The translations under genes and the position numbers were made by a program. A DNA stretch of 64,000 bases from positions 10,353,777-10,417,776 of the forward strand of contig OY744610.1 of NCBI GenBank assembly GCA_963556255.1, written 5' to 3'. The notes under the pieces are model-generated. The model ran no database searches and was not told the DNA's origin. It saw nothing but the letters and a program-made list of their open reading frames with translations. Origin of the DNA: Allolobophora icterica. Its lineage: Eukaryota > Annelida > Clitellata > Crassiclitellata > Lumbricidae. Positions 12,438 to 24,164 of the stretch are shown in pieces. How positions within the stretch are numbered: position 1 is the stretch's first letter; every line of letters begins with the position of its first letter.

Positions 12438-12570
12438 CTTTCTGCGTTGCCTTCGCCGTATGGTGATTGTCGTGAGAACTACAACTATACGTTCATGAGA
12501 TGCTTGGCTGAATGCGCGGAGAATTTCGTAATGACCAATTGTAAATGTCATCCGCGTCACAATTATAACG
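12438..12570 (+). CDS. Degenerin/ENaC channel, Cys-rich thumb exon (LPSPYGDC)
   Basis: Not in any long open frame. Starts after the acceptor catatttgtag; an earlier AG is excluded by an in-frame stop. It encodes the diagnostic LPSPYGDC motif and then the Y-x8-C-x3-C-x8-C-x-C-x-P pattern (YTFMRCLAEC, then TNCKCHP), the conserved disulfide-bonded thumb. It ends at CG|GTATAA in phase 1. The next exon supplies two bases to make Val. Confidence 0.9.
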
Positions 12571-12622
12571 GTATAATTACTTAAAGTAGTTTACCGTGTT
12601 TAAAATATATGTAGATATGTTC

Positions 12623-12662
12623 TGAAGAGGCGCTATATAAATTATAAAAATGAAAGAATAAA
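12623..12662 (+). repeat. SINE 3' tail fragment
   Basis: Short match gaagaggcgctatataaatt followed by an A-rich tail, same family as the tail of 10989-11230. Confidence 0.5.
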
Positions 12663-13115
12663 TGTCTGCTTGTCTGTATACATGCATTACTTGCACACAT
12701 GTAATTGTAATTGTAATGTAGCGGAAAAGACGCCAGTCCCTTGATTACGGGTGCCGCATAGTCGAGATGAGTTGCTATCTTCTCACCTTACTTGTTCTGG
12801 TACCACAGGATTACGCGTTGGATAAACCTTTTGTCTTACGTGGTCCATCATAGGGCGCTTTGCAGAAAGCGCAGTCGAACTGTACAGCAAACCACTCTAT
12901 TGGTTCAATACAGCAACGACGTAACAACCCTTTTCGGATCTGGTTCGACGACTCTACTGTGCACCGCACTCTCTGCCAAGGGAAGAAAGTTCCTCGCCGA
13001 TCGTCGTATGTCTGCGGTCTCGACGGCCAGACGTAGGTCCGATCCACCAGCTTAGGTGTCGATGATGATCTTCCTATCAATCGTCTCTCTCGCCGTCGTC
13101 TATCTGGGGAGAGGG

Positions 13116-13472
13116 CAGGGCTGTAGTCGAGCGTATACGCGGGTATACAGCGTATACTTACCTCTAGAGAAATTTGAGAGCGTATACTCATGGCTGTAGA
13201 CGAGGGTATACGCGGGTATACAGCGTATACTTACCTCTGGGAACGAAAATTTTTCAAAAAAGAGAGGTTTTTAAAGGTTTTTAGGGCGAATGACTAAAAA
13301 AAAAAAAAAGGTCATCAACTTTTTGAGAGACAAAATCGTAAAAAGTCTGAAAATTTTCTGAGAATTGGTGAAAAGTCTGAAATTTTTCCTAAAAAAAGGT
13401 CTTCAAATTTTTTTGTACGCCGCTGGTCACCGGTAGCGTATACTCACCTCAAATTGTACCACTACAGCCCTG
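13116..13472. mobile_element. Non-autonomous hAT element (MITE), perfect 8-bp TSD
   Basis: Ends are CAGGGCTGTAGT and its inverted complement. Both flanks read ggagaggg (13108-13115 and 13473-13480). The interior has a near-duplicate of a GTATAC-rich unit (gtatacgcgggtatacagcg) twice on the left and a related one on the right, plus A-rich sequence and no coding capacity. It is intronic in the channel gene. Confidence 0.92.
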
Positions 13473-14169
13473 GGAGAGGGGAACATTAAGTGGACATCAT
13501 GGGGGAACGAAGGAACAGAGTGGTACTCGAATAGGAGACTGGGAACTGAGGGACAGCCGGTGGTCTTCAGAGAGGTGCCGCCTCGGCGGGGAAGAAAACA
13601 TCAGAGGGACATAGAGTCCATATCATATTCCCCCAACACCGTTTTGAAAACGGGCCCACAGACCAAGTACAGGATTAAAGTGTAAATTAGTTTTATTGGT
13701 ATTTCTTATGATACAGCCAATCCGACATTTTGAAATTACTTTTTGGGAGTGTTCCCGTGGTCTGACTTTGGGATATTTGGATGTTATTCAGCAATGGCTC
13801 CTGAGCAGGAAACCATTTTAAAAGGTTCTGAAGCAATTTTTGCCAAGGTTGAAGGGAAATTGCCTGGACTAGAGGCGGTTGGAGGCTATTCAGTGATCAA
13901 GGGCAGATGTTGCATCAAGACACTTCTCAGTAAAAGAAAGAGTAGCATCAGCTGGACGTTGAAGGAAGGCCTAGGTGTCGTCTGTATACTGATAGACAGC
14001 AACATCCATGAGAAGGAGAATCCGTTCAAGGTCGGTAGTGAAGAGACTGTCAAGGAGAGGGGTCGGGACAGAGCCTGAAGAAGGTCAAGAGGACTAGGAA
14101 ACCAGGCGTATCGTGTGAGCGCAACGACCGCAGACAGTCCGAGAGAAATGACTGAAGCTAAAGAAAGGC

Positions 14170-15031
14170 AGTCTTGTTGCCCTCGAGACCAAGGTCTTGG
14201 TATTGGCACTCAAGTTCGTTTTTAAAAGTCTTGGTCTTGGTCTTGGTCTTGAGACCAAAAGTCTTGGTCTTGGTCTTGAGGTTCAAGGTCTTGGTCTTGG
14301 TTTTGCAAGACCAAGACCAAGACTTTTGACAATATGAACAGTCATTTAACAAAACGCAAGGATTTTAAAAACTTATCCAATAATTACTAATACAATTGCT
14401 TTAGTATTTACACGGTGTGAGTGAGGCTTTACTGTTGTTTTGGACATTTATTTTGACTCCCGGTTATTTACCATGGAATGATTTCAAAACAGACCTACAA
14501 TTTGTACATTTACATCCGGTACTTGAAAACCTGCTCTGTGTGCCAGTGAATTCAGCACTGTAGAACTTATTTTTCACATGGCAGAATTTTTATGAGGCCA
14601 CACAGATCACATCTTGGTCAGAAAATTCTGAGGGAATTGTTTTTTTATAAAATGCAACAGGCATTTGGAATAACATTTCGCATGAAGGACTTTTGTAAAT
14701 ACGAATTCGGAATTCTCTGCAGCCTGCATTTGAAGTTGTTTTGTTTGAATAAAATTAAAGATTCATGTTTTAATTAAAATAGCGAGTAGTCCGACTTGAC
14801 AATTTTTTTTAGTAAGGAATAGAAGTCTGGATATGGCTGTTATTTTTGGGTATTTTTCTCGGTGTTGGTCTTGTGTTTCAAAGTCTTGGTCTTGGTCTTG
14901 AGGTTCAAGGCCTGTTGGTCTTGAGGTTCAAGGTCTTGGTCTTGGTCTTGAGGTTCAAAGTCTTGGTCTTGGTCTTGAGGTTCAAGGTCTTGGTCTTGGT
15001 CTTGAGGTTTAAGGTCTTGACAACAAGACTG
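14170..15031. mobile_element. Non-autonomous hAT element with CTTGGTCTTG subterminal repeats, perfect 8-bp TSD
   Basis: Termini CAGTCTTGTTG and its inverted complement CAACAAGACTG. Flanks aagaaagg (14162-14169 and 15032-15039) are identical. Both subterminal regions (14180-14340 and 14860-15020) are packed with tandem cttggtcttggtcttgaggt units, likely transposase binding sites. No transposase. Located in the last intron of the channel gene. Confidence 0.93.
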
Positions 15032-15655
15032 AAGAAAGGCAATGCATGAGTGCATGCATGTATGCATGGACGTAATTAGGTATGCATGAATTTGGTAGTA
15101 TATATATAAATGATACAAGGTTCATTTCTTTTGTAGGTATGTATAAATTTGTTGGATAAGACGTCTGTCACACCAGTTATTCGGTCATATCACATGATTT
15201 ACCTATCCTTTAAAGTAGATTGAAATTTGATTCTATTTCTTATCTAACCAAGAAACTACGATTTTAATATTACGAATATCATGGTAAAATAGAACAAAAT
15301 CGAGACAACAGTCGTTGCTATGACAACTGCCCAGTTACAGTGACGATGAAAGAGTTACTGTAGTGCCCTGTCTGACAGTCAACTGTTATTCATTGGCTAT
15401 ATGAAAAATTAATAATGCTCATGAATGACCTGTGTATCCATTTAACGCCCAAAGATGTAAATTTTTTAATTCTATACGTTAAAACCGCATCAATTTTTCA
15501 TATCACTTTTGTCTTGAAAACTCCCAATGAAGCTAATGATTTTCATAAGCAGTCAGGAAATGTCAGAATGCCTTACCTGTAATACTAGTTGCATCAGTAT
15601 TCATTGTCATTAAAGGATGTCCTTCTGAATATTCATTTTGTGCAATTAGTTTCAG

Positions 15656-16101
15656 TAGGAATGTGCTCTCCTGACCAGCAATATTACTGTGTGCCAAAAG
15701 TCGTGAAATGGTTTGTCACTTCTGGCGGGACCAGTAGGTGTGAATGTCCTCTCCAATGCCATCAATCCACATATCCATATTCAATCTCGACAAGTCCTCT
15801 GTCACAGCATTTTCTCAACTACATGTCGAGAAGGTCGCAGTTCAAAGGACGGAATCTGACGATGTCGAAACTGAGCAAAGAACTTGCCTTCCTGGATATC
15901 TTCTACTCTCAGCTGAGCTACGTCGAAATTCAAACGATTCCAGCCTACGACTTCCTCACGCTGGTTTGCGACATTGGCGGCGCATTGGGACTGATTCTCG
16001 GAGGAACATTGCTTACCATTTGTGAATTGTTCCAGTTTTTTGTCCAATTATTCAATGAACTTTTTACTTCTGCGAAGTTCGCAAAAATGCAAAAGCGTTA
16101 A
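15656..16101 (+). CDS. Degenerin/ENaC channel, last exon (Cys-rich end, TM2, C-terminus)
   Basis: The acceptor tgcaattagtttcag gives phase 1 entry, matching 12570. The exon encodes the last thumb cysteines (VGMCSPDQQ, CECPLQC), the pre-M2 segment, and TM2 at LVCDIGGALGLILGGTLL. The family selectivity filter G/S-x-S reads Gly-Gly-Thr (LGGTLL) in this protein. It ends with a 25-residue cytoplasmic tail and TAA. The acidic Glu after TM2 (ICELF) is kept, as in the family. The gene encodes a channel subunit; the ligand (peptide, proton, mechanical) cannot be told from sequence. Confidence 0.92.
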
Positions 16102-16239
16102 AAGGTTGATTTGTGGATGCAGAATTTCATTGAAATTGAAGTCGATAACTTTTGAAACAAAATAACGACTATGCGTGATGATTTAGTGTTGTAATGGACC
16201 AGTTATGTACAGCTACAGAAAACTAATTGTGTGTTTACC

Positions 16240-16245
16240 ATTAAA
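16240..16245 (+). promoter_or_regulatory. Candidate poly(A) signal ATTAAA of the channel gene
   Basis: The common variant hexamer ATTAAA lies about 140 bases after the stop codon at 16101. Plausible position, not tested. Confidence 0.4.
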
Positions 16246-16404
16246 TATCTATAAAATCAGTCGGATGTAGCAGTCGTTTCTACATCCTCATTCTTCATAT
16301 TTCGTCTTTTTTGTCAATGAAAAACTAAATACTTCAATATTCACCGTCATGGAGTCTGCTACGAGTCTGGTTCATAACTGGTGTCAATTAGGCGCTCGTT
16401 CATT

Positions 16405-16462
16405 CATTCATTCATTCTGAAAATCTACATAGCGCCCCTTCAAGATACCTAAACAGGAGCGC
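16405..16462 (-). repeat. SINE 3' tail, reverse orientation
   Basis: Reads (CATT)n then tagcgccccttcaagata then ggagcgctgcc, the reverse complement of the SINE 3' end with an AATG tail. Confidence 0.6.
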
Positions 16463-16844
16463 TGCCAGTACAGCCACGGCTATGAAAGAAAGACTTTAGT
16501 GATTTACGAAACGCAGGTAAATATCATGGGGCATGACTCAGTCTTCTGGAAAAATAATTTCTTCTTCCGTTCACGCAGTGCCGTCTTAAGAGCATTGTAG
16601 GCCCTGGGCAAAGCTATGCACTGGGGCATCTGTCCACCCACGGGGATAAAAATGTAAACGGTCAATAAAATAAAACCTCTAGATTCATTGGTAGGCTACT
16701 TTCAACTATCGACCTATATCTCTCCTGCCCTTCTTCTAAAAAATATTTGAAAAATTAATGTAAACTCGACTAAACACTTTTATTACTAAAGAAAAAATAT
16801 TATTTCCGTCTCAACATGGATTTCAGCGGGGCCATTCCACCTAC

Positions 16845-17171
16845 ATGCCCCTTTTATCAATACAAGATAGAATCTCACATGCTATTGAGAACAATGAATA
16901 TTCAATTGGCGTGTTCCTCGACGTAGCTAAAGCCTTTGATTCTGTGAATCACTCGATCCTACTGGAAAAGCTAAGAACGTACGGAATTAGAGGCACTCAG
17001 TTGGACTGTTTCAGCAGCTATCTGGAGGATCGACGCCAATTTGTGTCTGTTAATAATTGTGCCTCGGATTTAGAACCAAAAAACTTTGGCGTCCCCCAAG
17101 GGTCAAACCTAGGGCCACTCCTATTCCTTATCTACATTAATGACCTACCCAATGTATCGTCAACTATGTAG
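16845..17171 (+). pseudogene. Reverse transcriptase fragment of the LINE
   Basis: The longest open part of the LINE RT (109 codons), carrying FLDVAKAFDSVNHS and GVPQGSNLGPLLFLIYINDL. A stop precedes the frame-shifted FADDSNLF, so no functional polymerase can be made. Confidence 0.85.
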
Positions 17172-17875
17172 TATGTACTTCGTCCTCTTTGCTGATGACT
17201 CCAATCTGTTCTACACTAGTAGCTCTATTGACACCTAATTTTAGAGAATAAACTCTGAACTTCACTCTGTAGTTGACTGGTTCCATTCCAACACACTAAC
17301 ATTAAACATAGAAAAGACAAACTACATATTATTTAGGTCATACAGGAAACCAAGTTCTTCTATAAATCCTCCCCTACTCACAAATGGGACCCCAATTGTA
17401 CAGGTAGCTCACACTAAATTTCTAGACACTATCATAGATCAGCACCTAAACTGGAGAGAGCACATAAAATGTACCTCAAATAAAATAACTAAAACGAGTG
17501 GCATACTTTACCGCTCATCAAAATTAATACCACCTCATATCCGACTTACACTTTATTATACCCTAATCTACCCATACCTAACATATTGCAATCTCATGGT
17601 CTTCTACTTATAAAACAAATCTACAAAATTTAGTCATACTTCAGAAGGAAGCGATTAGATTCTGCGTCTGTGCCGCAAAAATAATGCGCCTACTGCCACA
17701 TATTTCTACGCCCAACACTTGCTTAGATTCGAGCAGATCAGGCTTCTACAGATAGGGGATCTTATGTACATGTAATAATCTTCGTTTGATAATGTATAGA
17801 TATGATCACAACCTCTTACCACCCGTATTTGATAATTTATTCGGCTCAATACTCGACCGACACCACTACCAGACT

Positions 17876-19772
17876 CAGGGCCGGATTAACCACTCGGGGG
17901 GCCCTATGCTAATTTTGCACGGGGGGCCCCTGTCGTACTGAACATGGAATGATGGGGACGCCGTACAGACATGACCGTCAACTGTGATAATAATAATCTT
18001 CGTTTAATATCTTCAAACTGACAATTACGCAGTTTGATTACAAATCAGTATGAACGGATGATCACAAGTTATTACAGGAGTCGAATTTAACTGCACACGG
18101 CAGCCTTGCAAGGCGCCCATCACGTCCTACATCTCATTTTCACAAACGCGCCATCTCGCGAATGATAGGCTGAGTAGACCTTGGAAGGGCTACGGGAGGC
18201 GATCCCTCTGCCTACTGCACTTCACACCATTGATGTTACCACTACTCTATGGACCCCTAACAAAGCAGGGTCAATGTGCTCTGCTGCTCAAATTTGTAGT
18301 CAAATGCACATTGCTCACAACATTTTGGGACTATGTCTAAGGTTGTTTCAAATGTTAGAGTATATTGCCAACATACAGTTAGCGTAAAGATATAATCAAA
18401 ATTCGAAACTTTTCTCTTCATTATTAACAGCTAAGAAACATTTTGCGACTTTTAGCAGCTGCAAACTGTGCAATAATGTTCATCAAATGAAATGGATTTA
18501 AGTATAAGGGGCCTATCAGTCTCAACACAGGCAGTGAAAATCGATTTTTTTGGCTACTCATAAGCAGACATTAGAAGCAGGTGTTCCTGAACCTTGAAAT
18601 GGGCTAAAAAAGCAACCATTTTCTTAGTTGACGCTCACCATTCGCTGGCCAAGAATAAAACGGCTTATTATTAAGTGACAAAATTGTCTGTTGCACAAAG
18701 TGGGCAATCATTGGACTTGGACGCAGGGGCGTAACTTTAGTCTAAAAAGTGGTGGGGTACCAATTTCTTACATACACGAAGCAAGGCGGAGACTGCGTTC
18801 TCTGGGAATGCACAATCATAAAATATTGATGGGCATCGTTCAAAAAGTGGGGGATACGGTACCCTCCAGTCCAAAAAGTGGGGGTACGGGTACCCCTCGT
18901 ATCCCCCCCACACAAATTACCCCTATGCTCGGACGTGTTTCTACAGGTTTTTGATCCCTTTTCGAGCCAATGCTCAATATTGGCCGATGTAACTGGGGCC
19001 TAACTGGCAACCATTCATAGGTTTCAGTCGAGTGACAAGGAGGTTTTGTAAACCTTAACGATTCGTTTTCAGACGGATGTGTAACAATTGTTTCAAGAAG
19101 TTCAACATTGTGACCATGACCATGACGACCATCTGTGGGTATATAATTATGAAGTGTCATGCAAGTAGGCCTATATAGTCACAGCTCACAGTTAGTGATG
19201 TGAGTAGGGACATCTATATAATTATATTATGTCGACGTCGTCCCATGCAGTAGTATGAGGTAAATCCATTGGTTGTGCTCTTTTATCGCCACCTTTTACT
19301 TTGACTCGGGCAAGAAATACATCAAAACTCGGTGCTGAACCACACGAAGACCAATCATTCTCAGTCTTGTCTTCAGCAAGTTGGCATTTCTTAGCACCGG
19401 AAAGCAGAAAGGTTCTACGCATCCTGTACGTTTAAAGCATTAAAACTAAAACTTAAATTTAGGGAGCGAATCGCGTCGGAATAAAAAAAGTACCGTCAGT
19501 ATGGATATTGACAGAAAGAAGTTGAATCAATAGAAACCATGTACACAGCAGTTACTTAGATGGCTGACATTTCAAATTTGCAATTTGCTTAGTGCAAATT
19601 CACGCTTAAACTGAAACTAATGGCTAATAATTATAATTATGAACCAAAATAATTAAGTTGGTTTCATAAATACTGTGTTTGTCCTGCAGCATTCCGACCC
19701 CGGTCGGGGGGCCCCTTCAAGCGGGGGGCCCCATGCTAAAGCATATTGAGCATACTGGTTAATCCGGCCCTG
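17876..19772. mobile_element. hAT element inserted in the LINE, perfect 8-bp TSD
   Basis: Ends CAGGGCCGGATTAACCA and its inverted complement TGGTTAATCCGGCCCTG, a perfect 17-bp TIR. Target duplication accagact at 17868-17875 and 19773-19780. Excising the element and one duplication restores the LINE reading frame context. It has gggggccc-rich subterminal blocks at both ends and no transposase. It contains a smaller hAT element at 18724-18927. Confidence 0.95.
18724..18927. mobile_element. Small hAT-like MITE nested inside the 1.9 kb hAT element
   Basis: Imperfect ends CAGGGGCGTAAC and (inverted) CATAGGGGTAAT. Flanks cttggacg / ctcggacg match at 7 of 8. Internal tandem gtccaaaaagtgggggtacg units. 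Related fragments lie at 22974-23056 and possibly 42895-43317. Confidence 0.75.
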
Positions 19773-20504
19773 ACCAGACTAGAAACCACGCCCCCTATGC
19801 GCCCTCCTTCGCACACACAAACACACGACTATTTTCCATTAAGTGTACTGGACCCCGTTTTTGGAATTCTCTTCCCTCGTCTATCCGCAGACAAACCTAT
19901 CTGGTTAGTTTTAGGACCCAACTTCGACTATTTCTGAATGATACAAACTTTAACGATGCCTGAAGACAATAAAAACAATCGACAGAGCCCATCGCCACGG
20001 TGCCGTCATGAGACCAGGAGCTTTTTAGTTAAGCATTTTCTTAGTTAAGATTGTGAAATTATTTATCTGTTGTTTCGTTGTATAGTTAATTTCTAATACT
20101 ACTCGCACACCGCCTTTACATTTTTACTCCATGTGGGGGTTCCGGGAAGCGGGGTGTACAACCCCTTTGGTACCTCGTGTAGCCAATTCCGAGATCAAAA
20201 AGTGATCTTCTGTTAACTGTTGTACTGTCTACAAAGTTGGTTACCGAATAAATTGAATTGAATTGAATTGAACATTCACTTTGTAACATAATGAAGGTTT
20301 AAAGTAAACATGAAGAAAAAATGCTACAATAATAAAGCGAGTTATTCCTAAAAACCGTTTGCCATCCCTGCACTCAAAGCTATAGGAAGTGTCACTTCTA
20401 CGCGCGTGAAGGTCACGCACACATTAATTTTTGTGGGTATTTTTTATTTGGCGCCCCTAGAATCGTGGTGCCTCTGGCAACTGCCCAGCGTGCACATGCC
20501 TTAA

Positions 20505-22794
20505 CCTTCGCAGGACGAAGAGGGGTAAATAATTACCCCAGGGGTGTTTGAATGTTGATTGCGGAACAACTGTAGGTAGGTATAATTTGTCGTTCCACAT
20601 GTTTACAAGTTACCACCAATGACATATTCTGACTGCATACCCACCACATTGCCATGTGGTGGGGAAAAGATTTTTCAATTCAAAGTGTCCTGGGGTAAAA
20701 ATTTACCCCTCTTCGTCCTCGACGTCGTTATTTTTTCGTTCATAGGGCAGATATGTTTTTTAAAGATATGAGCTCAAAAGTCACTTGCAATCATAAATCA
20801 AGTGTGGAATCCACCATGGAACTGAGTGTTAATAGTTTCATAATTGTGGAGAGTTTGTTTTCCAAGATGGCGGCCAATATGGCCGCCAAAACAAAAATAC
20901 GCTTGTCTCAGCCCATAGGTAACCTAAAATGTGACTTGCTCTGGCAAAAGGAGGCTGTTGTCCAAAAATTTAGTTTTATATATTTTGGGTTTAAAATGAT
21001 AAACAATAATTTCTGTTTAAAATGTTGAAAAAATTATTATTCTATCTTTATTGGTTCCAGAGATATGAATTTTTAAAATGCATTGCTACTCAGAAGTACA
21101 TTTTCGAGAAAAACGCATGCAAAGTTTATTACCTTATTACAAACTCGACAGAAATTGCAAAGTTTCAGTGTTTTTAACCTTAAACTTATGGATATCACTA
21201 TAGGAAACCCACCAAATGAGGCTATCTTTAGCAAGCTGATTGCATAAGCTTTCCAATGAGGTATTACACATGGTATTCCTAACAGACTGAAGGCTATAAA
21301 ATGCTCTTGAAACTGGTACCCCCCAAAATTTAAAATTCTCGGAAATTTTTTATCAATCACACAAATTTATTAAATTTGTCATGAAATAGGTGAAATTTTT
21401 ATTAAATCAATTTTTTTTCATATAATATAACATCTTATTTATTGATATGCGCAAAAAAACGATAATTGAAAAATTTACATCTGATTGGTGTTTTGGCTAA
21501 TTTCTCTTGTTTTATCATTGGCGACTTCCGCCTCCTTTTGCCAGAGCAGGTCACAAATGACAAATGAAGTGTCAACTGTAATATTTTCAAGGTCAAGGAA
21601 TCGATTAATCGCAGTGGCAAAAGTGTGTGAATACTACTGTTCAAGATGGCGGCCAACATGGCCGCCAAAACACAAAAATGTGTATATCTCGGCTCATAGG
21701 TAAGATACAATGACAAATGAAGTGTCAATTGTAGCGTTTCCAAGGCCACGGAATTCATTTATCGTAGTGACAATAGCGTGGGAATACAACTATCCAAGAT
21801 GGCGGCCAATATGGCCGTCAAAACACAAAAATAGGAATTATCAATCAGCTGACTGATCAGTCACTATTGCCACTGCGATAAATCGATTCCCTGGCCTTGA
21901 AAATGTTACAATTGACACTTAATTTGTCATTGGAGCTTACCTACAACCTGAGATATGCACATTTTTGTGTTTTGGCGGCCATGTTGGCCGCCATCTTGGA
22001 AATTAGTATTCCCACACGATTGCCACTAGGAGAGCTTGATTCCCTCACCTTAGAAATGTTAAAATTGATACCTCATTTATCATTGTAGCCTACCTATGTG
22101 CTGAGATATATATATTTTTGTGTTTTCGCGGCCATATTAGCCGCCATCTTGGAAAGTATTATTCCTACACTATTGCCACTATGATAAATCGACTCCTTGG
22201 CCTCGAATATGTTACAATTGACAATTCATTTGCAATTGTAGCTTACCTATGAGCAGAGACATACCTATTGTTTTGTCTGGTGGACATATTGGCCGCCATC
22301 TTGAAAAATAGTATTCCCACACTATTGCCACTACGATAAATCGATTCCTTGACCTTGGGAATGTTACAATGGACACTTCATTTGTCATTGTAATTTACCT
22401 ATGAGCTGAGATATACATATTGTTATATTTTGGCGGCCATGTTGGCCACCATCTTGGACAATAGTATTTTCACACTATTGCCACTATGATAAATCGATTT
22501 CTTGACCTTGAAAATGTTACAATTGACACTTAATTTGTCATTATAGCTTACCTACGTGCTGAGATATACATTTTTTGTGTTTTGGCGGCCATATTGACCG
22601 CCATCTTGAAAAGTAGTATTTGCACACTATTGCCACTATGATAAATCGATTCCTTGACCTTGGAAATGTTACAATTGACACTTCATTTGTCATCGTAGCT
22701 TACCTGTGAGCTGAGATACTACATATTGTTTTGGGGTAAAAAATTACCCCTCTTCGTCCTCCGTGTATCGTAAAATCTTTCCGTCCTGCGAAGG
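20505..22794. mobile_element. TTAA-flanked (piggyBac/Kolobok-like) 2.3 kb element with inverted minisatellite
   Basis: Both ends carry CCTTCGCAGGACG and are flanked by TTAA (20501-20504, 22795-22798). A diverged paralogue at 43393-43409 lacks the insertion and reads straight across, which confirms the target site. A ggggtaaa-n-ttacccctcttcgtc block occurs near both ends and again at 20690-20722. The interior is an inverted array of about 150 bp repeats (see 21540-22735). No transposase frame is visible. Confidence 0.8.
21540..22735. repeat. Inverted array of about 150 bp units with GGCGGCCA-n-TGGCCGCC palindromes
   Basis: Each unit has a palindromic core ggcggccatattggccgcc, an attgccactatgataaatcg block, and tacaattgacacttcatttg. 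Cores lie near 21645, 21797, 21974, 22125, 22276, 22432 and 22580, with an outlier at 20871. The first three read caagatggcggcc and the last five are inverted, so the array changes orientation at about 21850-21900 and could fold into a long hairpin. Confidence 0.85.
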
Positions 22795-22973
22795 TTAAGA
22801 CGGCACTGCGTTCACATGGCGGTCCACATACTCATCTGACCTTGTTCTTCGGCCTACTTATGTGTCAGCCTTTTCCAAGAAAAGTCGATGACCTACGCCT
22901 GTCCTAGTATTTCTCCACGTCTCTCTGTTTGTCTGTGTCCGTCCTGTCTCCCGGTCAATTTATTGGTATTGTT

Positions 22974-23056
22974 TAAAAGTGGAGGGTACGCTACCCCAGT
23001 CCAAAAAGTGAGGGGCACGGGTACCCCTCGCACCCCCACAAATTACCCCTATGCAA
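22974..23056 (+). repeat. Fragment of the 18724-type MITE
   Basis: Shares ccagtccaaaaagtg, ggtacccctcg and acaaattacccctatgc with the right half of the element at 18724-18927. The left end is absent. Confidence 0.7.
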
Positions 23057-23222
23057 GACTATTTCTTGTTAGACAATTATTTCATATCTGTTGAATACGT
23101 TCTACGTATTATTCAAAAGATATCAATGAAGTTTGTAGATTTATCTCATAAGTCGAAAGAGTTTTATAGGGATATTTGTTTGTCACAATCCGTTGATAAA
23201 AGTTAGTTTAATTTATGTTAGT

Positions 23223-24070
23223 TTATGTGTAGACAATAACTCCAAATCCTCCCACAATCAATTGTTTCTTTCCTTCGTCGTAAAACATACTCCGTGGAAT
23301 TCGTTCTCTGTCTATTGCATAAATAATTCGATTCCATTTAAGATTGGAATCCAAGAGAATCACTCCAACATTCGCTTCATTTACAAGCACTCGATCAGCT
23401 GAATCGAGTAAGAGACAGCGAGGATAAGTCAGTATTTGCTTTTCATTGGAAGGAATACAACGACGGATGACCATCTGTCCATCACTGGTCAACTCACTGA
23501 TGACAGATACCGGTCCATCCTCCTCCTCCTCCAAACACTCGTTAATTAAGAAGAAATTCCCGATGGATGTTTCCACTGCATGAAGAGGTTTCACGATGTG
23601 TCTTGGTAGCTGAATAGATCGAATGAGTTCTGCGTTTGACCCATAGATAAACAGACTGGGCGTTAAATAACTGACCACCAGCAGATGACCATCGATGGAC
23701 ACTGACAGAGAATTAGGATCATAATCAGTGGTCAGCCATTTGATGTGATGGTGTTTTTTTCTAATTGTCTTCCAGACGCAATTTTCTCCATTGTCACAGA
23801 TGTAGAGACAGTTTTCCTTCTCACTGGATCCAATGTCACAGGGAAATTTAATAACTTTGATATCGATATTCCTCCGAAAACGAAATGAATGTCCATCCTC
23901 ATAGACACGAATTGCACCTGGAGGATCCTGAAGATCACAACCACGATATAATCGATAGAGGACGTAGATTTCATTTCGCAGTTTAGTCACTCCAACCACT
24001 ACTCCAAACACATTTTTAAGCTTTCCTGTATCGACTCTCTGAGAGAAGTTCAAGGAAATCGGACACATGA
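23223..24070 (-). CDS. NHL/WD-like beta-propeller protein, terminal exon
   Basis: A long exon of about 281 codons, entered after a good acceptor (ttttcatttcag) in phase 1 and ending in TAA. The translation shows four to five repeats of the type D-x-[DG]-G-x-L-x-V followed by hydrophobic strands, e.g. LSVSIDGHLLVVSY, LTSDGQMVIRRC, LLLDSADRVLVNE and LLDSNLKWNR. That pattern suits the blades of an NHL or WD-type propeller used for protein or RNA binding. No signal peptide or TM. An upstream exon is required. The CARD exon at 32647-32934 ends in the matching phase, so the two could belong to one gene (inference). Confidence 0.7.
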
Positions 24071-24164
24071 CTGAAATGAAAATATATAATTATGGTAACA
24101 ATTGATTGTTAATATTTTTCTCATTTATAAATAATAAATTTTATCCTTTATATTACTTTGTTTT

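Larger units (their letters stand above)
16692..20272 (+). mobile_element. 5'-truncated non-LTR retrotransposon (LINE), split by a hAT insertion
   Basis: Starts just before the RT motif YRPISLLP. It continues through QHGFQRGHST, the catalytic-palm motif FLDVAKAFDSVNHSILLEKL, GVPQGS-LGPLLFLIYINDL and a FADDSNLF motif with the RT active-site DD. It is interrupted at 17876-19772 by a hAT element, then resumes with KCTGPRFWNSLP and a typical C-terminal tail. It ends in an (ATTGA)n tail. Frameshifts and stops mean it is inactive. The RT resembles the CR1/L2/Jockey group; the clade is not settled. Confidence 0.88.
16576..22808. mobile_element. Outer hAT element (TIR CAGTGCCGTCTTAA) hosting a nest of later insertions
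   Basis: Left end CAGTGCCGTCTTAAGAG at 16576; right end ttaagacggcactg ends at 22808. Flanking 8-bp duplication cgttcacg / cgttcaca (7 of 8). Only about 350 bases of the original element are visible (16576-16690, 20273-20504 and 22795-22808). The rest is later insertions: a LINE, two smaller hAT elements and a TTAA element. A second copy of its right part lies at 42789-43409. Confidence 0.8.

Noticed and set aside
13743..14078. 111-codon plus-strand frame between two hAT elements
   Set aside because: No domain, no splice or start context of note, and it lies within the last intron of the channel gene.
20753..21028. 91-codon frame at the left of the TTAA element
   Set aside because: It covers one of the GGCGGCC repeat units and has no domain.
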